A DNA stretch of 64,000 bases from JAIOPA01 sp964655175 (GCA_964655175.1 CAZZLY010000002.1:1-64000); one strand, 5' to 3'. Counted from the stretch's first letter, positions 53,095-62,161 are shown. The notes: generated from the letters alone by a model not told the origin. Numbers and translations are program-made.

Positions 53095-54563
53095 TGCCGG
53101 TCACGCTCGCCGACCTCGCCGAACTGCGCGCGCTGCTGGGCGAGGACGGCGTGCTGGCGAGCGACGCGGCGCGGTTCGCCTACGAGGCGGACGCGATGCT
53201 GCAGGCGCGTCACCGACCCGATGCGATCGTGCTGCCGCGCTCCACGGACGAGGTGGCCGCGCTCGTGCGCTGGGCGCGCGACCGCGGCCTGCCCGTCACG
53301 CCGCGCGGGGCCGGGACCGGGCTCGCGGGCGGTGCGACCACGGAGCAGGCCGGGCTGTCGCTGAGCCTGAATCGCATGGACCGCGTGCTGCGCGTGGACG
53401 CCGAGCGCATGTTCGCGTGGGTGCAGCCCGGCCTCGTGAACCTGTGGCTGTCGCAGCAGCTCGCGCCGCAGGGGCTGTACTTCGCGCCCGATCCCGCCTC
53501 GCAGCAGGTCTCGACGATCGGCGGCAACGTGGCCACCAACGCGGGCGGCCCGCACTGCCTCAAGTACGGCGTGACGTTCAACCACGTGCTCGGCGCCACC
53601 GTGGTGCTGGCCGACGGCGAGGTGCTCACGCTGGGGGGCGAGGCCCCGGATGCACCCGACACCGACCTGCTCGCGGTCGTGTGCGGCAGCGAGGGCACGT
53701 GCGCGATCGTGACCGAGGTGTGCGTGCGCCTGCTGCCGGTGCCCGAGGGCGTGAAGACGATGCTGTTCGACTTCGCCACGGTGGACGACGCGTGCCGCAC
53801 GGTGTCGCGCGTGATCGCCGCGGGCATCGTCCCCGCCGCCATGGAGATCATGGACCGGCACACGACCACACTCGTCGAGGCGTGGCTGCACATGGGCCTG
53901 CCCACGGACGCGGCCGCGCTGCTGCTCATCGAGGTGGACGGCCCGGCGGTCACGCTGGACGGTCAGGCCGAGCGCATCGCGGCGCTGGCGCGCGAACAGG
54001 GCGCGCGCAGCACGCGCGTCGCCCGCGACGCCGACGAGCGCGCGCTCCTGTGGAAGGGCCGCAAGAGCGCGTTCGGCGCCTACGGGCGCACCGCGAGCGG
54101 GTTCACGATCATGGACGGCGTGGTGCCGCGCACGCGACTCGCCGAGGCGCTCGCGAACATCTACGCGTTCGCGGCCGAGAAGGGCCTCGAGGCCGGCAAC
54201 GTGTTCCACGCCGGTGACGGCAACCTGCATCCGCACGTGCTGTTCGACGCGCGCGACGCGCAGCAGCAGGCCGACGCGATCGAGGTCTCGCATCGCATCC
54301 TGCGCATGTGCATCGACTACGGCGGCACGATCTCGGGCGAGCACGGCGTCGGCATCGAGAAGCGCCCCATGATGCGCGAGCTGTTCACCGACGAGGAGCG
54401 CGCGATCATGGATCGCGTGCGCGCGGCGTTCGACCCCGCGCAGCGGCTCAACCCCGGCAAGATCCTGCCGGGGGGCGCGGGCTGCGGCGAAGCGCACGCG
54501 CACGGGTTCTCGACGCTGCGCGGCTATGCGGCGCGCGCCGATGCGGAGGGGCCGTGGATCTGA
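53094..54563 (+). CDS. FAD-linked oxidase, GlcD (glycolate/lactate oxidase) family
   Basis: A 489-residue flavoenzyme. The PCMH-type FAD-binding domain has VTPRGAGTGLAGGATTEQAG and QQVSTIGGNVATNAGGPHCL, with GTVGGNxAxNAGG-like motifs typical of GlcD. The C-terminal oxidase domain has GNVFHAGDGNLHPHVLFD and ISGEHGVGIEKRPMM, the GlcD/D-LDH signatures with catalytic histidines. The product should oxidise a 2-hydroxy acid such as glycolate or D-lactate. GlcE follows with a 10-base overlap, but the iron-sulfur subunit GlcF is not found in the window, so the enzyme may use another electron acceptor or a distant GlcF. Confidence 0.92.
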   Translation: MPVTLADLAELRALLGEDGVLASDAARFAYEADAMLQARHRPDAIVLPRSTDEVAALVRWARDRGLPVTPRGAGTGLAGGATTEQAGLSLSLNRMDRVLRVDAERMFAWVQPGLVNLWLSQQLAPQGLYFAPDPASQQVSTIGGNVATNAGGPHCLKYGVTFNHVLGATVVLADGEVLTLGGEAPDAPDTDLLAVVCGSEGTCAIVTEVCVRLLPVPEGVKTMLFDFATVDDACRTVSRVIAAGIVPAAMEIMDRHTTTLVEAWLHMGLPTDAAALLLIEVDGPAVTLDGQAERIAALAREQGARSTRVARDADERALLWKGRKSAFGAYGRTASGFTIMDGVVPRTRLAEALANIYAFAAEKGLEAGNVFHAGDGNLHPHVLFDARDAQQQADAIEVSHRILRMCIDYGGTISGEHGVGIEKRPMMRELFTDEERAIMDRVRAAFDPAQRLNPGKILPGGAGCGEAHAHGFSTLRGYAARADAEGPWI

Positions 54564-55747
54564 CCGCACCGCGCGCCACCGATGCGGCGCGCTTCGCCAT
54601 GTCCGGCGTCGCCCCGGCGCGGGCCTGGCGACCCGAAACACCCGACGAGGTCGCGGATGCGCTGCGCACCGCGGCGGCACAGGGTCTGGCGGTCGTACCG
54701 TGGGGCGGCGGCATCGCCCTGTCGCGCGAGCCCGCACCCGCACGATTCGACGTGGCGCTGGACCTCGGCGCGCTGCGGCGTGTCGTCGTGCACGACGCCG
54801 ACGATTTCACGATCACCGTGCAGTGCGGGGTCACGCTGGACGAGCTTCGGGACGCGCTCGCGCCCGTGCGGCAGGAACTCCCCCTCGAGGCCCCGGAACC
54901 GTGGGGCGCCACGCTCGGCGGCGTGCTCGCGGCGAACGCGAGCGGGCCGCGCCGTCGCATGCTGGGCTCACCGCGCGATCGCCTGCTGGGGGCGCGCTTC
55001 GTGACCGGCGACGGCGTGCTCGCGCGCAGCGGTGGCCGCGTGGTCAAGAGCGTCGCGGGCCATGCCGTGCATCGCCTCCTCGTGGGCTCGCAGGGCACGC
55101 TGGGAGTGTTCGTCGAGGCGAGCCTCAAACTGCCGCCGCAACCGCAGGCGCGGCTCGCCTGGGTGTGGGGCCTCGACACGGACACGCTGCTCGAGCCGCT
55201 GCGCTGGCAGGGTTGGCCGCGGCGCGAGCCCGCCGTGCTCACCGTGCTGGGTCGCGCACTCGCGGCCACGAACCCGGCCCTCGCGAGCGAGGCGCCGTTC
55301 ACCGTGGTCGCCGGCTTCGAGGACGATCCCGCGTGGCTCACCGCGTGCGAACGGTTCGCCCACGACGCCTTGGGCGCCGCGCGGCTCAAGGTGCGTGACG
55401 CGAGCGTGCCGCCGCTGTGGCGCATGCTCACCGATGCGCAGGAGATGCCCGGCGCGCGCCTCACCTTCACGAGTGCACACCTGACGCCGAACGCTCTGGG
55501 CGCGCTCGCGCGGCATCCCGTGGCCGAGCGGCTGTTGTTCCATGCCGCGTGCGGCCGACTGCTCGTGTGGCCGCGGCCCGACGAGGTCGCGGACGTCGTC
55601 GCACTCGCGCGCGCGGCCGGGTTCACGCGGCTCGAGGTGCGCGATGCGGACGTGCCCGCGCCCACCGCATCGCCCGCCCTCACGGCACTGCGCGCACGGC
55701 TGCGCGCGACGCTCGATCCGGCGGGCGTGTTCGCGGCGCGTCGCTGA
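54554..55747 (+). CDS. GlcE-like FAD-binding subunit of glycolate oxidase
   Basis: A 397-residue protein with the FAD_binding_4 fold: RPETPDEVADALRTAAAQGL, VVPWGGGIALSREP (the PxGGG motif), FTITVQCGVTLDEL, and LGGVLAANASGPRRRMLGSP, RDRLLGARFVTGDG, VVKSVAGHAVHRLLVGSQGT as in GlcE. The GTG start at 54554 has GGAGGGG upstream and lies 10 bases inside the GlcD gene. In E. coli GlcDEF, GlcE is the second flavin subunit. A -35/-10 promoter for the next operon begins about 20 bases after this stop. Confidence 0.9.
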   Translation: MDLTAPRATDAARFAMSGVAPARAWRPETPDEVADALRTAAAQGLAVVPWGGGIALSREPAPARFDVALDLGALRRVVVHDADDFTITVQCGVTLDELRDALAPVRQELPLEAPEPWGATLGGVLAANASGPRRRMLGSPRDRLLGARFVTGDGVLARSGGRVVKSVAGHAVHRLLVGSQGTLGVFVEASLKLPPQPQARLAWVWGLDTDTLLEPLRWQGWPRREPAVLTVLGRALAATNPALASEAPFTVVAGFEDDPAWLTACERFAHDALGAARLKVRDASVPPLWRMLTDAQEMPGARLTFTSAHLTPNALGALARHPVAERLLFHAACGRLLVWPRPDEVADVVALARAAGFTRLEVRDADVPAPTASPALTALRARLRATLDPAGVFAARR

Positions 55748-55769
55748 ACCGGGGGACCGAGCCCCCCGC

Positions 55770-55798
55770 TTGACGGCTGTTGCTTTGCAATGTAAAGT
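55770..55798 (+). promoter_or_regulatory. Promoter with overlapping palindromic operator
   Basis: TTGACG (55770-55775), a 17-base spacer and TAAAGT (55793-55798) make one of the best sigma-70-like promoters in the window. The palindrome CTTTGCAATGTAAAG (55783-55797; CTTT-N7-AAAG) overlaps the -10 box, so binding there would repress. The same palindrome class recurs before the DUF4173-like gene. Confidence 0.65.
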
Positions 55799-55856
55799 GC
55801 TTTTCACAAGCACGTCCCGTGTGCGTCACCCGCCACCGCCGAGGTCTTGACAGCCC

Positions 55857-56510
55857 ATGCAGCACGCCACCATCGTCCTCTCCATGGACGAACCCACCCC
55901 CTCCGCGCCACGCTCGATCGGCGACGCCGCCGACGACAATCTGCAGTTCATCCGGCGCATGATGGCGCTGTCCCGCGAGTTCGCGGGCATCTCCGGACGG
56001 GCGATGATGCTCAGTGGTGCCGCCGCGCTCGTCGGCAGCGGACTCGCCACGCGCCAGAGCGATCGCGCCCACTGGCTCGCGGTATGGCTGGGATTGGCCC
56101 TGCTGTGCGCGCTGGGTGGGTTCATCGCCATGGCGGCCAAGTCGCGCCGCATCGGGCAGGGACTCGCGCAGGGTGTCGGCCGGCGATTCCTGCTGCAGTT
56201 CGCGGCGCCCATGCTGGCGGGCGTCGCGCTCACCACCCTGTTCGTCCGCCAGGGTCTGATCGCGCACCTGCCGGCCCTCTGGCTGCTGTGCTACGGCAGC
56301 GCGATCGTCGCGGCGGGGGCGTTCTCGGTGCGACTCGTTCCGCTCATGGGTTTGCTGTTCCTGGTGCTGGGACTGGCCGCCTGCGTCCTGCCGGACGCAC
56401 GACTGCCGCTGCCCGGGATGGTGCACCTCTCCGACCTCCTGCTCGCGACGGGATTCGGTCTTGGCCACATCGTCTTCGGCGCGCTCCTGTCGCGCCGCCT
56501 TGGAGGCTGA
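55857..56510 (+). CDS. Membrane protein of unknown function upstream of a winged-helix regulator
   Basis: A 217-residue protein with about five hydrophobic segments, including RAMMLSGAAALVGSGLATR, WLAVWLGLALLCALGGFIAM, LLQFAAPMLAGVALTTLF, LPALWLLCYGSAIVAAGAFSV and LLFLVLGLAACVLP. The N-terminal NLQFIRRMMALSREFAGISG is charged and probably cytoplasmic. ATG 55857 or ATG 55884 (MDEP) could be the start. The gene is 3 bases upstream of the regulator and is preceded by the promoter/operator at 55770-55798. I do not recognise a family; the context suggests a regulated membrane function shared with the DUF4173-like protein. Confidence 0.75.
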   Translation: MQHATIVLSMDEPTPSAPRSIGDAADDNLQFIRRMMALSREFAGISGRAMMLSGAAALVGSGLATRQSDRAHWLAVWLGLALLCALGGFIAMAAKSRRIGQGLAQGVGRRFLLQFAAPMLAGVALTTLFVRQGLIAHLPALWLLCYGSAIVAAGAFSVRLVPLMGLLFLVLGLAACVLPDARLPLPGMVHLSDLLLATGFGLGHIVFGALLSRRLGG

Positions 56511-56513
56511 ACG

Positions 56514-56894
56514 ATGGCCCGTCAAAGCGGTGCCGCACGGCAGTCCGGGCCTCGGCCCGCGACCGCGAAGGTCCCGTCCGTGGTGACCGGCGCGCGCGCC
56601 GAGAACGCACTCGACACCCTCATCCACGAGCGCACGCGACTGGCGATCGTGAGCACGCTCGCCGTGCATCCGGTGCTGTCGTTCAGTGAATTACGCGACA
56701 CGCTCTCGCTCACGGACGGCAATCTGAGCGTGCACGCTCAGAAACTCGAGGCCGCCGGGCTGATCGAATGCCACAAGGCCTTCGAGGGTCGCGTGCCTCG
56801 CACCGAATTCCGTCTGAGCCGCAAGGGTCGCCGCACGCTCGAGGACTACCTGACGCACATGGAGCGGATCATCGCGAGCGTGCGCGAGCGATGA
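56514..56894 (+). CDS. Winged-helix (ArsR/HTH_34-like) transcriptional regulator
   Basis: A 126-residue DNA-binding protein. After a basic, Pro/Ala-rich N-terminal tail, the winged helix reads HERTRLAIVSTLAVHPVLSF, SELRDTLSLTDGNLSVHAQK (recognition helix) and GLIECHKAFEGRVPRTEFRL (wing), then SRKGRRTLEDYLTHMERII. This matches the 'winged helix DNA-binding domain' family that typically sits with one or two membrane protein genes. No ligand domain is present. The two CTTT-N7-AAAG palindromes flanking its operon are the obvious candidate binding sites. Confidence 0.9.
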   Translation: MARQSGAARQSGPRPATAKVPSVVTGARAENALDTLIHERTRLAIVSTLAVHPVLSFSELRDTLSLTDGNLSVHAQKLEAAGLIECHKAFEGRVPRTEFRLSRKGRRTLEDYLTHMERIIASVRER

Positions 56895-57024
56895 CCCCGT
56901 GCCGCGGGAGTGCGCACAGGACCGCCCGCGCGTCGTGCGCGCGCCGCGGTGCCCCTGCCGTGCGGTGCCGTCCCCACGTGAGCCGATCCACACGCCCTCG
57001 TCCACGCGTTCGCATGTCCTTCCA

Positions 57025-57039
57025 CTTTGTCGCATAAAG
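57025..57039 (+). promoter_or_regulatory. Palindrome CTTT-N7-AAAG before the DUF4173-like gene
   Basis: CTTTGTCGCATAAAG, 27 bases before the ATG at 57066, has the same half-sites and spacing as the operator at 55783-55797. The gap 56895-57065 holds no other gene; this stretch is noticeably less GC-rich than its surroundings, as expected for a promoter. Confidence 0.55.
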
Positions 57040-57065
57040 CCCACCTTCCGATCGGAGCCCCGTCC

Positions 57066-58844
57066 ATGACGTCGTTCCCCGGAGGCCGCACCGGCCTCGC
57101 CCTCACGATCCTGATGCTCGGTGTCGTCGGTGAATTCCTCATGTTCCACGGCCACGCGGGACTCGGGGTGAGCCTGTGGATGCTGCTCATCGCCGGGGCC
57201 GCCCTGCGGGTGTCGTGGACGCGGACCGAGCCCACCAACCGTGCGGCCCGGGTGCCGCTGGTGGCCGCGCTGGTGTTCGCCGCGCTGCACGCCTTCCGCG
57301 ATGCCGAGCCCCTGCGCATCACCATGCAGTTTCTGTGGGCCAGTTCCCTGCTCCTGGCGGCGTGGCCCCGCGCGAAGCATCACTTCCTCGAGGCGACCAC
57401 CGGCGAACATCTGCGCACGCTGCGCGACGGCGTTCTGCTCGGACTGCCCCTCCCGCTGCAGGCCCTGTTCCTCCTGAATCGCCCGCAGCAGCGCGACGAG
57501 CACCGCGCCGCGCGGTCCCGAGCCGTGATCCGCGGGCTGCTCCTCGCCGTTCCCGCCCTGCTGCTCCTGGGCGGCCTGCTGGTGAACGCGGAGCCGGCCT
57601 TCGCGCAGTGGATGGATTCAATCCTCGACCTGCAGGCGCTCGTCACCGGCAGCTGGCACTCGGCGTTGTCCGCATGGTGGGCCGCAGCGCTGCTCGTCCC
57701 CTTCCTGCGCCGCGACGCCCTGCAGCGTCGGGGTGGCGCGCGCGGCGTCTGGAAGGCTCTGGGCCGTCGCCTCCAGCGCGTCATGTACCCGGATGTGGAA
57801 CCCGAGGACGACACGCCCGCGTCGCCGCCGCCGGTCGGATTCACGTTCGGCATCATCGAGGCCAACGTGGTGCTCGGCAGCGTGGCCGTGCTCTTCGTCG
57901 CGTTCATCGTGGTGCAGGCCGGAGCGCTCTTCGGCGGTCACGCCCATGTGCTGGCGAAGGCCCACCTCACCGTGGCGGACTACGCCCGGACGGGGTTCTT
58001 CGAGTTGTCCGCGGTGGCCGCCCTGGCGATGGCGCTGCTGCTCGCGTGCGGCGCCACGCGCGCGGCCGCCGGTCCGACCGCCCGCCGCGTGCAGCAGTGG
58101 CTCTTCGGCGTCACGATCGCGGCCGTGCTGCTCATCACGCTCTCGGCGTTCCAACGCATGTCGCTCTACACCGCGCTGTTCGGCCTCACGCGCATGCGCG
58201 TCTACGTGTTCTTCGCGCTCAGCGGTCTCGCGATCGCGTTCCTGTGGCTGGCCTTCACCTCGTTCACCGAGCGGCACCGGCGGTTCGCCTTCGGCGCCCT
58301 CCTCATCCTGTATGCCACCGCGCTCGGGCTCGAGGTCGTGAACATCGACGATCTCGTGGTGCGAGCGAACCTGCCGCGCATGCGTGCCCGGCTCGCGACC
58401 ACGGCGTGGCAGGATTCGACGGCCGGCTCGATGTACGGCGACTACCTGGGGGGATTGGGCGCGGATGCCGTACCGGCCATCGTGGACGGACTGCTCACGC
58501 TGCCGCCCGAACGACAGGCCGCGTTCCGTCCGTGGCTGCTCGGCAGCGCACCGAAGACGCGCTTGGCATGGCGGGAATGGACCTGGGGAAGCGCCCGCGC
58601 CCAAGCCGCCTACGATCGGCTCCGGGCCACGCCCCTGCCGACGCCGCCCTCACCGCCCCCGTCGAGTCCGGCGGACACGACCGGCGGGCCCCCGACGATG
58701 GAGACGGCGTCGCCGCGCGGCGTATCCGAGACCTCGGATCAGCGCGCGAACCGCCAGCTCGCCTTGGCGAAGAACTGCCGACTCGTGGCGCGCCGGATCC
58801 CCTGGCGCACTTCAGGGTCCCAACCGCTGTTCACACCGGCGTAG
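57066..58844 (+). CDS. DUF4173/DUF4153-like polytopic membrane protein
   Basis: A 592-residue protein with about 12 transmembrane segments. The core matches the DUF4153/DUF4173 family: FGIIEANVVLGSVAVLFVAF then TVADYARTGFFELSAVAALA, with the conserved 'YAR-GFFEL' element, and later RMSLYTALFGLTRMRVYVFF. The C-terminal about 110 residues are soluble and Pro-rich. The last 35 codons overlap the convergent DUF5916 gene, because no stop occurs before 58844. It lies downstream of the winged-helix regulator and has the same operator-like palindrome upstream. Function is unknown. Confidence 0.82.
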   Translation: MTSFPGGRTGLALTILMLGVVGEFLMFHGHAGLGVSLWMLLIAGAALRVSWTRTEPTNRAARVPLVAALVFAALHAFRDAEPLRITMQFLWASSLLLAAWPRAKHHFLEATTGEHLRTLRDGVLLGLPLPLQALFLLNRPQQRDEHRAARSRAVIRGLLLAVPALLLLGGLLVNAEPAFAQWMDSILDLQALVTGSWHSALSAWWAAALLVPFLRRDALQRRGGARGVWKALGRRLQRVMYPDVEPEDDTPASPPPVGFTFGIIEANVVLGSVAVLFVAFIVVQAGALFGGHAHVLAKAHLTVADYARTGFFELSAVAALAMALLLACGATRAAAGPTARRVQQWLFGVTIAAVLLITLSAFQRMSLYTALFGLTRMRVYVFFALSGLAIAFLWLAFTSFTERHRRFAFGALLILYATALGLEVVNIDDLVVRANLPRMRARLATTAWQDSTAGSMYGDYLGGLGADAVPAIVDGLLTLPPERQAAFRPWLLGSAPKTRLAWREWTWGSARAQAAYDRLRATPLPTPPSPPPSSPADTTGGPPTMETASPRGVSETSDQRANRQLALAKNCRLVARRIPWRTSGSQPLFTPA

Positions 58845-61072
58845 AACACCGTGCCGGGCTGCACGACGTAACCGAGCAACGCGTTGAGATCCAGATGCCG
58901 TGCGCTGGTCTCGTATTGCGGATAGAACCGCAGCGAGAGTCGGCGCGTGAACTGCGCGTTCGCCTTCACGCCCACGAGCCACACCCCGAGCAGGTCGGCC
59001 GCACCGGGGCGATTCGCGAGTCGCAGTCGCACCACGTTGGCCGCCACGCTCAGGCGCGGATCGGGCCGCACCATGGCGTCGAGCGTCGCGCTCTCGCTCC
59101 ACACGAGTCGTGAGGTGGCCTCGTCCGCGAACAGGATGGCATCGCCCACCTCGACGCTGCCCTCGATCGAGGCGTGACTCCAGTCCGCGTACTTACCGAA
59201 CACCGAGACGCGCTCCTGCGGATACGCGCGCGTCAGCCAGTGCTCGTCGGTGTGCTGGAACGAGACGAGCGCGAACGCGTTGCGGCGGAACTCGAACTCG
59301 AGGTTCGAGTAGAGCTGCCCGTACTCGAGTCGCCCGGTGTGGTCGTGCACCACCAGCAGTTCGGTGTTGGGCCCGTATCGCTGCAACGCCCCGCCCTTGG
59401 GGAACAGGTCCCACGAGCCACCGAGTCGGCGATACGTGACGCCGATGAAGTTCTGATGCGCGAGTTCGTCGCGGTAGTACGGGCCCACGTGCCGCGTGCC
59501 CATGCTGAGGGTGCGCACCCCGTCGCGGTAACGCAGCCGCACCACGCCCATCCAGTCGCCGAAGCGTTCGCCCCGCCCGTCACCACCGAAGGCGCGCGTG
59601 GCCGCGGACGCGGGACGCACGCGAGGGGCGTCCGCGAGCGCGACCGCGGCCGGCACCACACCGGGCCCCAGACTGTCGAACGCGGTGCCGGTCACGACCG
59701 CCTGTGCGTCCACGAGCCAGTGCTCGCCGAAGTGCGTGTGGGCATCGAGTCCCGCGAAGCCGTTCCAGGTGCGCCCCCCGACGATCACCGGATCGGGACC
59801 GAGCATCGTGTGGCGGCCCGCGTCGGCCTCGGGCGACTCGGTGTGCCCACCGGCGATGAAGCCCACGTTGGCCCCGCGCGGCAGCGGTCGCTGCGCGCGC
59901 ACCACACCGAACCAACCGGGGCGCGCATCGCGTGCGTCGTCACCGGTCGTGTAGCCCGAACCCGCGAGCGAGGCACCGCCGTGGTCGTGCACGAGCAGCG
60001 CGCCCGTGTTCCAGCCCGCCGCACGCCCGGTGAGCTTGAGGCCCCACTCCGGGTCGGCGATGCGGCGCGTCTCGACCAGATCGAGCGGCGTGTGGAACTG
60101 GTCGGCGCCCTCCAGGAAGAACGGCCGCTTCTCGGGGTAGTTGAGCGGGAAGCGCTGATTGACGCGGATCTGCAGCGCGTCGGCCTCGATCTGACTGAAG
60201 TCGGGGTTCAGCGTGAGGTTGGCGACGAGCGACGGCGTGATCGCCGCCTGCACGTCCAGACCCACGTCGGTCGTGCGCGTGCTCGACCACGGGCCCGTGC
60301 CGCCCGTGGGCCGCAGCGCGCGATCGCCCAGCGCCGCCGCGAACAGATAGGGCTCGACCGTGAACTCGCGCCCGCCGCGCACGCCGTCGAGCCCGGTGAG
60401 GTCGGCGGCCTGCAGCATGATCACGCCGGGCTCACCCACACGGTAGAGCGGCCACGTCGCGACCTCGTTCCACGACGTGCACTCGCGCCGCAGCCACACG
60501 CGCCACGGCCGATCGTGCGCCGAGATGCGCAGGATGCGGAACGGGATCGCGAGTTCGGCGGTCCATTCCCCGTCGCCGCGTGCGGCCGCGCCCTCCCACA
60601 CCCCGTCCCACTTGAAGTCGGGCTGGTCGGTGAGGATGCCGTCGAGCTGCACGCCGTACGGATTGATGCCGAACACGTACGCCCGCCGACCGTCGCCGTC
60701 GGTGTCGAGATGCACCGCCAGGTGGTCGCCGTCCAGCGCCTGATCGCGCGGCGCGAGCCCGGCGTGCGGCGCGCGACGCGCTTCGCAGCGGATCGCGAAC
60801 ACCAGCCGGTCCGCCGTGCGCAGCACGCGCACGCTCGTGGACTCGGACGGCGTCTGCCCCTCGCGCGGGCTCATGAGCCGGAACGCCGTGACCTCCGGCG
60901 CGTCGTTCCACGCCGCCTCGTCCAGCACGCCGTCCACGCGCACGCTCGCGGTCGTGCCACCCACGTGCAGCACGGGACGTTCGTCGGCGTGGCCGACCAC
61001 CGCCACCGACAGGAGGAACACCACGAACAGACGGGACGTCACGTCACGGACGGCAGCGGGCACGAGGGTCAT
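58739..61072 (-). CDS. DUF5916 protein with N-terminal CBM9-like domain, outer-membrane barrel
   Basis: A 777-residue exported protein with signal peptide (LFVVFLLSVAVVGHADE). The N-terminal about 200 residues are a CBM9-like sandwich (VDGVLDEAAWNDAPEVTAFR, DGRRAYVFGINPYGVQLDG), which starts with the 'xDGxLdEaxW' signature. The rest is the DUF5916 beta-barrel with DFSQIEADALQIRVNQRFPL and YPEKRPFFLEGADQF, ending in FFAKASWRFAR. Such proteins are frequent in Bacteroidetes and FCB relatives and are predicted outer-membrane proteins of unknown role. The longer open frame to 62218 is non-coding antisense. Its 3' end overlaps the DUF4173-like gene by 106 bases. Confidence 0.9.
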   Translation of the reverse strand: MTLVPAAVRDVTSRLFVVFLLSVAVVGHADERPVLHVGGTTASVRVDGVLDEAAWNDAPEVTAFRLMSPREGQTPSESTSVRVLRTADRLVFAIRCEARRAPHAGLAPRDQALDGDHLAVHLDTDGDGRRAYVFGINPYGVQLDGILTDQPDFKWDGVWEGAAARGDGEWTAELAIPFRILRISAHDRPWRVWLRRECTSWNEVATWPLYRVGEPGVIMLQAADLTGLDGVRGGREFTVEPYLFAAALGDRALRPTGGTGPWSSTRTTDVGLDVQAAITPSLVANLTLNPDFSQIEADALQIRVNQRFPLNYPEKRPFFLEGADQFHTPLDLVETRRIADPEWGLKLTGRAAGWNTGALLVHDHGGASLAGSGYTTGDDARDARPGWFGVVRAQRPLPRGANVGFIAGGHTESPEADAGRHTMLGPDPVIVGGRTWNGFAGLDAHTHFGEHWLVDAQAVVTGTAFDSLGPGVVPAAVALADAPRVRPASAATRAFGGDGRGERFGDWMGVVRLRYRDGVRTLSMGTRHVGPYYRDELAHQNFIGVTYRRLGGSWDLFPKGGALQRYGPNTELLVVHDHTGRLEYGQLYSNLEFEFRRNAFALVSFQHTDEHWLTRAYPQERVSVFGKYADWSHASIEGSVEVGDAILFADEATSRLVWSESATLDAMVRPDPRLSVAANVVRLRLANRPGAADLLGVWLVGVKANAQFTRRLSLRFYPQYETSARHLDLNALLGYVVQPGTVFYAGVNSGWDPEVRQGIRRATSRQFFAKASWRFAR

Positions 61073-61153
61073 GGTCCGCGCAGGATAGCCGAGCGCGCCA
61101 CGCTCCTCTAATGTCACGGAGGTCCGTTCGCGTCCGACCTCGGAGGTGTCCCC

Positions 61154-62161
61154 ATGCTGCTCGCCGCGCTCGTCTCGTTCGCCGCGCTCGTCACCCCATC
61201 CCTCACGCTCGTCACCTCCGGCGGCACGCCGACGCCGCTCGCGCACACCTACTCGATCGTGGCGCGCGACCCGGTCACCGGGGATCTGGGCGTGGCGGTG
61301 CAGTCGCACTACTTCTCGGTCGGACCCGTGGTGCCGTGGGCGGAGGCCGGCGTGGGCGCCGTCGCGACGCAGTCGCTCGTGCTCGTGGACTACGGGCCGA
61401 ACGGACTCGAGCTCATGCGCCGGGGGTTCACCGCCCGACAGGCCCTCGATTCGCTGCTGCGTGCCGATGCGCATCACGAGGGCCGTCAGGTCGCGATGGT
61501 GGACGCGCGCGGCGGCGTGGCCGCGTTCACGGGGGGCTCGTGCATCCCCGATGCGGGCGACGCGCAGGGCGAACAGTTCTCGTGTCAGGCCAACCTGATG
61601 GCGAACCCGCGCGTGTGGCCCGCCATGAAGGCGGCGTTCGAGGCCGCGAAGGGCGATCTGGCCGAGCGCATGATGCAGGCGCTCGAGGCCGCCGAACGCG
61701 AGGGGGGTGACATCCGCGGACGGCAGTCGGCGGCGATGATCGTGGTGCGTGCCAAGGCGAGCGGCAAGCCGTGGAACGACGTGCTCGTGAACCTGCGCGT
61801 CGAGGATCACGATCATCCGCTCGTGGAGCTGCGGCGACTGCTGCGGCTGCGTCGCGCGTACAACCTCGAGGACGCCGGCGACAACTTCACCGCCGAGGGC
61901 CGCTCCGCCGACGCGGCGAAGGCCTATGCCGAGGCCGTGGCGCTCGCGCCCGACGTCGTCGAGTTGCAGTTCTGGGCCGCGATCACGATGTACACCAACG
62001 GCCAGCGCGCCGAGGCGCTCGCGCGGTTCAAGACCGTGTTCGCACGCGAGGCCCGCTGGGTGCCGCTCGTGGAACGACTGTCGCGCTGCGGACTCTTCCC
62101 CGCGGATCCCAAGGCGGTACGCGAGGTACAGGCGCAGGCGACGCCGAACGCCCCCTGGTGA
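61154..62161 (+). CDS. DUF1028 (Ntn-hydrolase-like) family protein with C-terminal TPR-like helices
   Basis: A 335-residue protein with a probable signal peptide (LLAALVSFAALVTPSLTL). The DUF1028 domain is clear: HTYSIVARDPVTGDLGVAVQ, SHYFSVGPVVPWAEAGVGAV, ATQSLVLVDYGPNGLELM and GRQSAAMIVVRAK. The domain has an Ntn-hydrolase-like fold with no confirmed activity. The C-terminal about 100 residues contain TPR-like helices (AKAYAEAVALAPDVVELQFW) as in some members. GGAGG lies 8 bases before the ATG. It is divergent from the DUF5916 gene, with 81 bases between. Confidence 0.9.
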   Translation: MLLAALVSFAALVTPSLTLVTSGGTPTPLAHTYSIVARDPVTGDLGVAVQSHYFSVGPVVPWAEAGVGAVATQSLVLVDYGPNGLELMRRGFTARQALDSLLRADAHHEGRQVAMVDARGGVAAFTGGSCIPDAGDAQGEQFSCQANLMANPRVWPAMKAAFEAAKGDLAERMMQALEAAEREGGDIRGRQSAAMIVVRAKASGKPWNDVLVNLRVEDHDHPLVELRRLLRLRRAYNLEDAGDNFTAEGRSADAAKAYAEAVALAPDVVELQFWAAITMYTNGQRAEALARFKTVFAREARWVPLVERLSRCGLFPADPKAVREVQAQATPNAPW

